Shown here: in pieces, positions 31,587 through 37,999 of the stretch
How positions within the stretch are numbered: position 1 is the stretch's first letter
Layout: the number at the start of each line of letters is the position of its first letter
NCBI GenBank assembly: GCA_027064525.1
Contig: JAMOPJ010000035.1
Location: 1 to 37,999, forward strand
Direction of reading: 5' to 3'
Length of the DNA stretch: 37,999 nt
DNA from: Archaeoglobaceae archaeon
GTDB lineage: Archaea > Halobacteriota > Archaeoglobi > Archaeoglobales > Archaeoglobaceae
Position numbers and translations under genes: made by a program
The notes under the pieces: generated by a model
What the model saw: the letters and a program-made list of their open reading frames with translations, nothing else
Told to the model about the DNA's origin: nothing
Database searches by the model: none

Positions 31587-32591
31587 TCATAAAAGTTTAA
31601 AGCCCTTAATGGAAACAAAAACACTATCTCCGTTTTTTATCCCTTCTTCTATGATCTTGGAGGTTACGGTTAGCGCTCTGAGCTTTAAGCCGTTTAGATT
31701 CAAGGTTATCTTGGATGTGAAACCCAAGTTTTCTATCGATTCTACCTCCGCCTCGAAATTTCCATTCGACTTCGAAATGATCACATCTTCGGGCCTAATG
31801 GCAACCTTAACCCTGCCAAAAACGTGAACTCTTGAGGTCAACTCTACATCACCAAATCTGATGGTTGTGCCATCGGAACGAGCTTCGAAGATGTTTTCGT
31901 AACCTAAGAACCTCGCAACATCCTCACCCTTAGGATTGAGAAAAACTTCGTTCGGCTTCCCGATTTGAACGATCCTTCCATCTAACATTATTCCAATCCT
32001 ATCCGCCAAGCTGAAAGCCTCTTCAAAGCTGTGGGTAACGTGGATTGCTGTGAATCCAAACTCCTTTCTCCATCTTCTCATCTCTTCAATCAGCTTGGAT
32101 CTAATTTGAACGTCTAAATTCGAGAATGGCTCATCCAAAAGCAGGATTTTTGGTTGTGCTGCCAAAGCTCTCGCAATTGCAACCCTCTGTTGCTCTCCTC
32201 CACTAAGCGTTTTCGGCTTTCTGTGGAGGAGGTGATCTATTCCGAGAATTTTGGCAAGCTCTCTAACGGTTTCATCGAAATTCTTGAGTTTTCTGATCTT
32301 TAGGCCGAACGCTATGTTCTCGAAGACGGTCATGTGCGGAAATAGCGCGTAGTTCTGTGGGATGTAGCCGACACCTCTCCTCTCAGGCGGGAGCTCCGTA
32401 ACATCGATTCCGTCTATGTATATCCTTCCGCTGTCTGGGGTGTGGATTCCGGCTATAGTCTCAAGTAGAAGGGTCTTTCCGGCTCCACTTGGCCCTAAGA
32501 GAACGAAATACTCCTTTCTCTCAACCTCAAGCTCAACGTCTCTAATTCTGAATTCCTTCCAGTCCTTGCTAACGTTTTCAAGCTTGAGCAT
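31587..32591 (-). CDS. wtpC: tungstate/molybdate ABC transporter, ATPase
   Basis: A 334-aa ABC ATPase. Walker [14 protein letters not shown]-loop [21 protein letters not shown], signature [16 protein letters not shown], Walker [13 protein letters not shown], switch His in [10 protein letters not shown]. The last 110 residues are a TOBE domain ([37 protein letters not shown]) typical of molybdate, sulfate and tungstate types. ATG 32591 ([11 protein letters not shown]) follows GGGAGGAG and overlaps wtpB by 14 bases; the upstream in-frame start at 32624 is rejected. Confidence 0.94.
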   Translation of the reverse strand: MLKLENVSKDWKEFRIRDVELEVERKEYFVLLGPSGAGKTLLLETIAGIHTPDSGRIYIDGIDVTELPPERRGVGYIPQNYALFPHMTVFENIAFGLKIRKLKNFDETVRELAKILGIDHLLHRKPKTLSGGEQQRVAIARALAAQPKILLLDEPFSNLDVQIRSKLIEEMRRWRKEFGFTAIHVTHSFEEAFSLADRIGIMLDGRIVQIGKPNEVFLNPKGEDVARFLGYENIFEARSDGTTIRFGDVELTSRVHVFGRVKVAIRPEDVIISKSNGNFEAEVESIENLGFTSKITLNLNGLKLRALTVTSKIIEEGIKNGDSVFVSIKGFKLL

Positions 32592-33324
32592 GTCTTCTCC
32601 TCCCAACGATTCCTCGCAGTGCAACGAAGATCGCCAAGCTGATTAGAATCAAAAGGACAGCTATAGGCCTCGAAGCTCTCAAGCCGTAGTTTTCGAAGTA
32701 TTCCATTACGAGTATCTGAGCGGTCTTTGGATAGTATGCGACTATAAGTATTGCTCCAACCTCACTCATAGCCCTTGCAAACGTCATTATCGCTCCACTG
32801 AGTATCGAAGGCAAAGCTAAGGGTAGGCTGATCGTGAAGAAAGTCTTTAGCTTTGAAGCGCCCAAAGTTCTTGCGACATGCTCGAGGTTCTCATCTATCG
32901 CCAAAAAGCCATCTCTCGCCGAATTTATCGTGAAAGATGCTGAAACGAAGAGCATCGCTGAGATTATTCCCAAGTAGTTGTCGAGTATTGCCGAAGAGAA
33001 AGTTATGAGCAGCATTATTCCAACTACGGAGTGGGGGATCACTATGGGAACATCTACGATTCCCTGCACTATGCTCTTGCCTTTAAAATCCTTCCTCGCG
33101 AGAACGTAGCCCAAGGGAACGCCGAAAATCAGAGATATAAACATCGTGGCTGTGGAGGTTATCAGAGTATTCCAAAGAGCTTCGAGCACTCTCTCATCTT
33201 GCAAAGCCTTCAAAAGCATGCTCAAGTCGAAGATCTGAAGTGTGATGGTTACGGCTATCGGCAGAATTATGTAAACGACCAAAAACGATCCTAAAAATAT
33301 GAAGAGATAATCTGAGCTTCTCAT
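32578..33324 (-). CDS. wtpB: tungstate/molybdate ABC transporter, permease
   Basis: A 248-aa membrane protein with about six helices. The EAA loop that contacts the ATPase is [21 protein letters not shown], and the ModB/WtpB pattern [20 protein letters not shown] is present. ATG 33324 shares one base with the wtpA stop (TAATG), giving strict coupling. The order wtpA-wtpB-wtpC is that of archaeal WtpABC. Confidence 0.94.
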   Translation of the reverse strand: MRSSDYLFIFLGSFLVVYIILPIAVTITLQIFDLSMLLKALQDERVLEALWNTLITSTATMFISLIFGVPLGYVLARKDFKGKSIVQGIVDVPIVIPHSVVGIMLLITFSSAILDNYLGIISAMLFVSASFTINSARDGFLAIDENLEHVARTLGASKLKTFFTISLPLALPSILSGAIMTFARAMSEVGAILIVAYYPKTAQILVMEYFENYGLRASRPIAVLLILISLAIFVALRGIVGRRRHAQA

Positions 33325-34316
33325 TAGATCACTTCGGCTATCTCCTTTGGGATCTTGCCGAAAGCGATCGGCTTTGGAAGGAAATCCTGATGGTTCTTCT
33401 CGAAGATCTCCCTGCCTTTGGTGAGCATGAACTTCAGGAATTCGATCGCAAGCTCCTTGTGCTCTGCATTCTTCGGAATCGCCACTCCATAGACTATCGG
33501 CTTTGCTGGAATCGTCTTGTTCTTAAACTCCAAGAATACGCTGACTTTGGCATATTGTTTTTCGAGGTTTGGATCTTTCAAGTTTATCTCCTTAGGAAGC
33601 TCGACGAATCTCAAGTGATGTTGCAACGCTACGCTCTTGTATTCGAACGCGTAGTCTATCGTCCCGCTTTCGAGCAATCCTAAAAGCTCGACTGACTTCG
33701 GCCTTATGACTATTTTGTCGTTTGTTTCGATCTGAGGCGGGACGATTATCTTTCCATCTTCAGCCCTTATGTTCGTGTTGTTCTCGATCAGCTTCTTAAA
33801 GACCTCTTCGCCATACTCGTAATCGGCAAGCTTTAGAACCATGAGCGTTCTGTAACCGCATGGATCCCTGTTAGGATCCGAAAATCCAAATCTTACATCG
33901 TCCTTTGCAAGGACATCGAACCAGTTGCTCGAATTTATCTCATTCGCGTATCTGCTGTTGTTAGTGTATGCCAAAACTACCTCGTTTGTCGCAAAAGCGA
34001 TGTAGAAGTCGACGAACTTCGGGAACATCATGTCTCTGAGCAGTAGGTAATCCGCAACGGCAATTACGTCAGCTTTTCTCCCCAAATCGGTTATCTTTCT
34101 CACTGCATCCACGCTTCCACTCGATTCCATCCTGATTTCTACATCGTAACCCTTCGATTTCATATATTCTTTGAATTCCCTGGACAGATCCTCAAGCGGT
34201 TTCGAAAGAGATCCTGCGTGGAATATAATAAGTGTAGCTTTCTTTAGCTCTGATTTTTGACCAGTGCAACCGCATACAACTAAACTCAACAGTAACAGAA
34301 TTACAAGCTTCCTCAT
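33324..34316 (-). CDS. wtpA: tungstate/molybdate-binding lipoprotein
   Basis: A 330-aa solute-binding protein that captures tungstate or molybdate outside the cell. Signal [20 protein letters not shown] with lipobox VCGC. Binding region: [47 protein letters not shown], then [20 protein letters not shown] and [18 protein letters not shown], all as in the WtpA/ModA proteins of archaea. ATG 34316 is taken because CGGTG lies 5 nt upstream; ATG 34319 is the alternative. The promoter carries a ModE-like operator. Confidence 0.94.
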   Translation of the reverse strand: MRKLVILLLLSLVVCGCTGQKSELKKATLIIFHAGSLSKPLEDLSREFKEYMKSKGYDVEIRMESSGSVDAVRKITDLGRKADVIAVADYLLLRDMMFPKFVDFYIAFATNEVVLAYTNNSRYANEINSSNWFDVLAKDDVRFGFSDPNRDPCGYRTLMVLKLADYEYGEEVFKKLIENNTNIRAEDGKIIVPPQIETNDKIVIRPKSVELLGLLESGTIDYAFEYKSVALQHHLRFVELPKEINLKDPNLEKQYAKVSVFLEFKNKTIPAKPIVYGVAIPKNAEHKELAIEFLKFMLTKGREIFEKNHQDFLPKPIAFGKIPKEIAEVI

Positions 34317-34324
34317 CATACCAC

Positions 34325-34356
34325 CGTTATGTATGAACAATCATAACGATATAAAC
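34325..34356 (-). promoter_or_regulatory. wtpABC promoter with ModE-like operator
   Basis: CGTTATG at 34325-34331 and CATAACG at 34342-34348 form an inverted repeat with a 10-base spacer; 9 of 12 positions of each half match. The E. coli ModE box is an inverted repeat of CGTTATAT half-sites, so the halves agree closely. The TATA-like TTTATAT (34349-34356, minus strand) puts transcription start near 34325, so a bound ModE would cover the initiation region and repress. With the modE-type gene downstream of wtpC this is a coherent circuit. Binding itself is inference. Confidence 0.75.
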
Positions 34357-34424
34357 TTTTTGATGCTTTCATAAATATATTCAAATAGCAAACTGTTTTA
34401 TTTCGTTACCCTTACCTGCAGAAT

Positions 34425-34709
34425 ATGATTACCAAGGAGGACGTTTATCATATAGCGAACTTGGCAAAGATCGAGCTAAAGGAGGAAGAGGTCGAGAAGT
34501 TCAGGCGGGAGTTCGAGAAGATTTTGGAATACTTCAACATCCTCGACGAAGTGCCTGAGGATGTCGAGCCCACGTATCAGGTTCATAACCTTAGCAACGT
34601 CTTTAGAGAGGATGTTCCTACTAAGCCTATGCCGAGAGAGCTCGTTTTGATGAACGCAAAGCACGTTGAAGATGGTTACTTCAAGGGCCCGAAGATCATG
34701 GAGGGTTGA
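34425..34709 (+). CDS. gatC: Asp-tRNA(Asn)/Glu-tRNA(Gln) amidotransferase subunit C
   Basis: A 94-aa GatC that holds GatA and GatB together. Family motifs: [51 protein letters not shown] and [11 protein letters not shown] at the C-terminus. ATG 34425 has no SD; TGTTTTATTT about 28 bases upstream suggests a leaderless mRNA. First gene of gatC-gatA-sepS. gatB is not in the window. Confidence 0.95.
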   Translation: MITKEDVYHIANLAKIELKEEEVEKFRREFEKILEYFNILDEVPEDVEPTYQVHNLSNVFREDVPTKPMPRELVLMNAKHVEDGYFKGPKIMEG

Positions 34710-34711
34710 TC

Positions 34712-36109
34712 ATGATCACGATTGCAGAATGGAGGGATAGGCTTGAATCCGAATCCTGTTACGATCTGATTTCGGAGCTGTTCGATAGGATTGAAAAGAG
34801 TCGGCTCAATGCCTTCATAACGCTCAACAAGGATGAAGCTCTAAGGCTGGCGGAGGAATACGACAAGGGAAAGCTTGAAGGAAAGTTGGCTGGGATTCCC
34901 ATAGCTGTGAAGGACTGCATAACCACCAAAGGCCTCAGAACTACCTGTGGCTCTAAGATGCTCCACGACTACATCCCACCCTTCGACGCTCACGTCGTTG
35001 AGAGGATCAAGCAGGAGGGAGCGATCATAATTGGAAAGACGAACATGGACGAGTTCGCCATGGGAACAACTACCGAGACCTCATACTTCGGAGTCGTCAG
35101 GAATCCCTACGATTTGGAGAGAGTTGCCGGAGGGAGCAGTGGTGGAAGTGGAGCCTGTTTGGGAGGAGATGAGAGCGTCTTGGCTTTGGGAAGTGACACT
35201 GGGGGAAGTATAAGATGTCCGGCAAGTTTCTGTGGTGTCGTTGGATTGAAGCCCACATACGGCTTGGTTTCGAGATACGGGCTAATTCCTTATGCGAACT
35301 CTTTAGAGCAGATCGGTCCGATGGCCTGCTGTGTTGAGGACTGCGCATTGCTGTTGGAGGTAATAGCTGGAAGGGATTCGAGGGACTCCACAAACGCTGG
35401 AGTTGAATTTAGATTCAATCCTGTCGATAAAAAATTCAAGGTTGGAATTATCAAGGAGATGGGCGGAAACGACGATGTTATGGGTAAGTTTGAAGAGATC
35501 GTCAATGAGATTGTCAGGTCTAACTTCGAGGTTGTGGAGGTTTCTATGCCCTCCTTCAAATATGCTTTGCCGGCATATTACATCATAGCGATGAGCGAGG
35601 CATCATCAAACCTTGCCAGATATGACGGAGTCAGATATGGATACGCTTTGGAAAAGCTCGACACTTGGACGAAGTATTTCTCGAAGGTTAGAGCAGAGGG
35701 GTTTGGTGAAGAGGTGAAGAGGAGGATAATGCTCGGAACGTATGCTTTGTCGGCTGGATATTACGGTAAGTATTACCTAAAGGCTTTGAAGGTTAGAACT
35801 CTCGTCAAGCAGGACTTCGAGAGAGCTTTGAAGGAGTGTGATGTGCTCATAGCACCTACGATGCCAGCGTTGCCGTTCAAGATTGGCGAATTGGCTGATC
35901 CGCTGACGATGTATAAGATGGACGTCAACACCGTGCCCATAAATTTGGCCGGAGTTCCAGCCCTATCCATTCCAATCGGATTTGTGAAAGGCTTGCCAGT
36001 TGGAATGCAGATCATAGGCAGATACTTCGAAGAGAACACGATTCTCAGCTTTGCTTTGAAGATCGAGGAGGAGGTGAAGGATGAAATTCAGCGCAAAGGA
36101 GTGGCTTGA
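34712..36109 (+). CDS. gatA: Asp-tRNA(Asn)/Glu-tRNA(Gln) amidotransferase subunit A
   Basis: A 465-aa amidase that releases ammonia from glutamine for GatB. Catalytic triad: Lys in [10 protein letters not shown], cis-Ser in [13 protein letters not shown] and nucleophile Ser region in [13 protein letters not shown]; also [18 protein letters not shown] and [18 protein letters not shown] 34712 follows GGAGGGT with 5 nt spacing; a TTG at 34706 is an alternative. The 3' end overlaps sepS by 29 bases. Confidence 0.96.
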   Translation: MITIAEWRDRLESESCYDLISELFDRIEKSRLNAFITLNKDEALRLAEEYDKGKLEGKLAGIPIAVKDCITTKGLRTTCGSKMLHDYIPPFDAHVVERIKQEGAIIIGKTNMDEFAMGTTTETSYFGVVRNPYDLERVAGGSSGGSGACLGGDESVLALGSDTGGSIRCPASFCGVVGLKPTYGLVSRYGLIPYANSLEQIGPMACCVEDCALLLEVIAGRDSRDSTNAGVEFRFNPVDKKFKVGIIKEMGGNDDVMGKFEEIVNEIVRSNFEVVEVSMPSFKYALPAYYIIAMSEASSNLARYDGVRYGYALEKLDTWTKYFSKVRAEGFGEEVKRRIMLGTYALSAGYYGKYYLKALKVRTLVKQDFERALKECDVLIAPTMPALPFKIGELADPLTMYKMDVNTVPINLAGVPALSIPIGFVKGLPVGMQIIGRYFEENTILSFALKIEEEVKDEIQRKGVA

Positions 36110-37697
36110 GAAAGTTGAGAGGGATTTCGAGAGCGCTTGGCTTAAGAGCCCAAGTGTTTTGGTTGAAAGAGATCTTAATTCGAGATATCCCCGATACGGT
36201 TATACCGTTGGAGAAGAGCATCCTCTCTTCAAGACGATTTTCGATTTGCGTAAAGCTTACCTTTCCTTGGGCTTTAAGGAGGTTGTAAATCCGCTGATAG
36301 TTGAGGATGTTCACGTCAGGAAGCAGTTTGGGAAAGAAGCTTTGGCCGTTCTGGACAGGTGCTTCTACTTAGCAACATTGCCGAGACCCGACGTTGGTCT
36401 CTCCAAAGAGAAAATTACGGAAATAGAACGGATAGTTGGGAGATCTCTTGAGGATGAGGAGATCAGAAGTCTGCAGTCCGTATTCCATGCGTTCAAAAAG
36501 GGGAAGATCGACGGAGATGATTTGAGTTACGAGATCGCGAGTGCTTTGAACATCGACGATGCTACGGCAGTCAGAATTTTGGATGGGGTCTTTCCAGAGT
36601 TCAAGGAGTTGAAGCCTGAAGCTACTACACTAACGCTGAGAAGCCACATGACGACGGGTTGGTTCATAACCCTGAGCGAAATAGCGGACAAACTCCCATT
36701 GCCGATAAAGCTCTTCAGCATAGACCGATGTTTCAGAAGGGAGCAAGGAGAGGATGCCACTCGTCTCTACACATACTTTTCCGCGAGCTGTGTTGTTGTG
36801 GATGAGGATGTGAGCGTTGATGAAGGAAAGGCCATAGCGGAAGCTCTGTTGAGGCAGTTTGGATTCGAGAAGTTCAAGTTTAAGCCTGATGAGAAGAGAA
36901 GCAAGTATTATATTCCCGGAACGCAGACTGAAGTTTTCGCCTTCCATCCGAAGCTCGTGGGGAGCAACACGAAATACAGCGACGGATGGATAGAGATAGC
37001 GACGTTTGGCATATACTCTCCCACAGCTTTATGCCAATACGATATCGAGTATCCCGTGCTGAACTTGGGGTTAGGTGTGGAAAGACTTGCAATGGTTCTC
37101 TACGGTTATTCAGACGTTAGGGAGATGGTCTATCCTCAGCTTTATGGCAGGATCGAGCTGAGCGATATTGACATAGCGAGGGCGATAAGGATTAAAGAGG
37201 TGCCGAGTTCAATTGGGCTTAAGATTGCGAATGCGATAGTAGAGACAGCAGACAGATACGCAAACGAAAGGAGTCCGTGCGAGTTTTTGGCTTGGGAAGG
37301 GGAGGTTTTTGGCAGAGACGTAAAGGTCTATGTAGTTGAGAGAGAAGAAGACACAAAGCTCTGCGGGCCTGCGTATGCGAACGAGATAGTTGTTTATAAG
37401 GGGTCGGTATACGGAATTCCCAAGAGTGAGAAGTGGAAGAAATTCTTTGAGAATGGAGTTGCTACGGGTATAAGATATATCGACTCCTTCGCCTATCTTG
37501 CCGGAAGTGTCATAGAAAGGGCCGTCGCTGAAGGAAAGGAGGAAGTTGAGGTCAGAGTTAGAGTGGTTGAAGGTTTAAGCGACATAAATCTGGTTCTGCA
37601 GGACAACGTGAGAAGATACATAGCCTCGAAAGGTGGGAAGATAGACGTTAGAGGGCCTATGTTCGTAACCGTTAGGGCTGAGATCGAGCGGAGATAG
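36081..37697 (+). CDS. sepS: O-phosphoseryl-tRNA(Cys) synthetase
   Basis: A 538-aa class II synthetase that charges tRNA(Cys) with O-phosphoserine, later turned into Cys by SepCysS. It is confined to methanogens, Archaeoglobales and a few others. Class II motif 2 appears in [20 protein letters not shown], motif 3 in [30 protein letters not shown] is the phosphoserine pocket region. The C-terminal part ([35 protein letters not shown]) is the tRNA-binding domain. ATG 36081 with GAGGTG four bases upstream lies inside gatA, so translation is coupled. No frame break seen. Confidence 0.96.
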   Translation: MKFSAKEWLEKVERDFESAWLKSPSVLVERDLNSRYPRYGYTVGEEHPLFKTIFDLRKAYLSLGFKEVVNPLIVEDVHVRKQFGKEALAVLDRCFYLATLPRPDVGLSKEKITEIERIVGRSLEDEEIRSLQSVFHAFKKGKIDGDDLSYEIASALNIDDATAVRILDGVFPEFKELKPEATTLTLRSHMTTGWFITLSEIADKLPLPIKLFSIDRCFRREQGEDATRLYTYFSASCVVVDEDVSVDEGKAIAEALLRQFGFEKFKFKPDEKRSKYYIPGTQTEVFAFHPKLVGSNTKYSDGWIEIATFGIYSPTALCQYDIEYPVLNLGLGVERLAMVLYGYSDVREMVYPQLYGRIELSDIDIARAIRIKEVPSSIGLKIANAIVETADRYANERSPCEFLAWEGEVFGRDVKVYVVEREEDTKLCGPAYANEIVVYKGSVYGIPKSEKWKKFFENGVATGIRYIDSFAYLAGSVIERAVAEGKEEVEVRVRVVEGLSDINLVLQDNVRRYIASKGGKIDVRGPMFVTVRAEIERR

Positions 37698-37736
37698 ACT
37701 GAGTTACGTAGAAATTACGGTTAAAATAATCTTCCA

Positions 37737-37844
37737 ATGGTAAAGAACGAAGATGAGCTTGAATTATATTTTCTTGGACTTTTCAGGGAATTTTACGGTA
37801 GAAAGATAGAATTTAAGTTCGAAGTAAACTATTTATCGATTTGA
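37737..37844 (+). CDS. possible 35-aa ORF between sepS and the acylphosphatase-like gene
   Basis: ATG 37737 to TGA 37844 would encode MVKNEDELELYFLGLFREFY followed by a short beta-like tail. There is no SD, and A/T-rich AAAATAAT at 37723 is too close to serve as TATA box. The acidic-hydrophobic helix could be real, but the gap may simply be non-coding. No family is known to me. Confidence 0.25.
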   Translation: MVKNEDELELYFLGLFREFYGRKIEFKFEVNYLSI

Positions 37845-37859
37845 AAAGAAGGATAATCT

Positions 37860-37999
37860 GTGAAGGCTAAGATCACGATAACGGGCGAGAAGGTTCACGG
37901 GGTTGGTTACAGGGTTAAGCTCATAAACATAGCATTGGAGTATGGAATTGACAGGTTTAGCGTTTTTAACACGTTTATCGACGGAAAAGAAGCTGTTGT
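37860..37999 (+). CDS. acylphosphatase-like protein, N-terminal part
   Basis: GTG 37860 opens a frame that runs off the window edge: KAKITITGEKVHGVGYRVKL then NIALEYGIDRFSVFNTFIDG. The G-x-V-x-G-V-G-Y-R loop is the phosphate-binding motif of acylphosphatases, with the catalytic Arg in GYR; the first strand also fits. The second catalytic residue, Asn, would be in SVFNTF, where classical enzymes have V-x-N. At 46 residues visible I cannot tell a free acylphosphatase from a larger protein. AAGAAGGA about ten bases upstream is a possible SD. Confidence 0.7.
   Translation, partial: MKAKITITGEKVHGVGYRVKLINIALEYGIDRFSVFNTFIDGKEAV

Overview
The window reads as chromosome from a hyperthermophilic euryarchaeon of the Archaeoglobales (Archaeoglobus, Geoglobus or Ferroglobus type). 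Supporting this are C1-carrier enzymes of the tetrahydromethanopterin route (Ftr and F420-dependent Mer), O-phosphoseryl-tRNA synthetase, archaeal Orc1/Cdc6, archease, Taw2, an Sm protein that from memory closely resembles Archaeoglobus Sm2, an archaeal RNase P RNA, and many leaderless promoters with an A/T-rich TATA box about 26-30 bases upstream of the start codon. Genes with a Shine-Dalgarno (SD) site use GGAGGTG-like sequences, usually placing the start codon 5 nt after GGTG.

Layout. 1-5.4 kb: a possible gene tail, a QueG-like Fe-S protein, divergent enolase-uS2, an APC transporter fused to a nucleotidyltransferase domain, a 53-aa charged protein, and the ruins of a PaaK/F390-synthetase-type ligase. 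5.5-9.7 kb (minus strand): ftr, a three-gene type II restriction-modification cassette and an M42 aminopeptidase. 9.7-15.2 kb: a YdjM-type membrane protein, two lipoproteins, an MFS transporter, a GT4 glycosyltransferase, RNase P RNA, twin DUF131 membrane proteins and a COG1751 protein. 15.2-23.2 kb: a type IV pilus-type secretion locus. The minus arm carries a membrane-anchored protein, secretion ATPase, platform protein, a KaiC/ArlH-like protein without a Walker A motif and an ArlF/ArlG-like protein. The plus arm has five pilin-like genes in a row and a 42-aa zinc ribbon. 23.3-30.1 kb: VapBC, Taw2, CoaD, Mer, archease, Orc1/Cdc6, a GNAT acetyltransferase, a winged-helix protein with a cysteine cluster, and Sm2. 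30.2-38 kb: a sugar epimerase, a ModE-type regulator with the tungstate/molybdate ABC transporter and a visible ModE-like operator, then gatC-gatA-sepS and the start of an acylphosphatase-like gene.

How the parts work together. Ftr and Mer belong to the same C1 oxidation/reduction pathway, and that pathway's formylmethanofuran dehydrogenase needs Mo or W, which WtpABC would import. gatCA and sepS are one operon of two pre-translational amino-acid modification routes. The pilus locus combines pilus-type ATPase and platform proteins with archaellum-like accessory genes.

The most interesting points are the pilus/archaellum hybrid locus with a degenerate ArlH-like protein, the transporter-nucleotidyltransferase fusion, evidence for non-AUG/GUG/UUG starts (CTG in enolase and one pilin, perhaps ATC in the ArlH-like gene), the small third gene of the restriction cassette, and the winged-helix/Cys-cluster protein linked to Sm2. 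No intergenic stretch exceeds 300 bases. No tRNA, 5S/16S/23S rRNA, CRISPR array or complete insertion sequence was seen.
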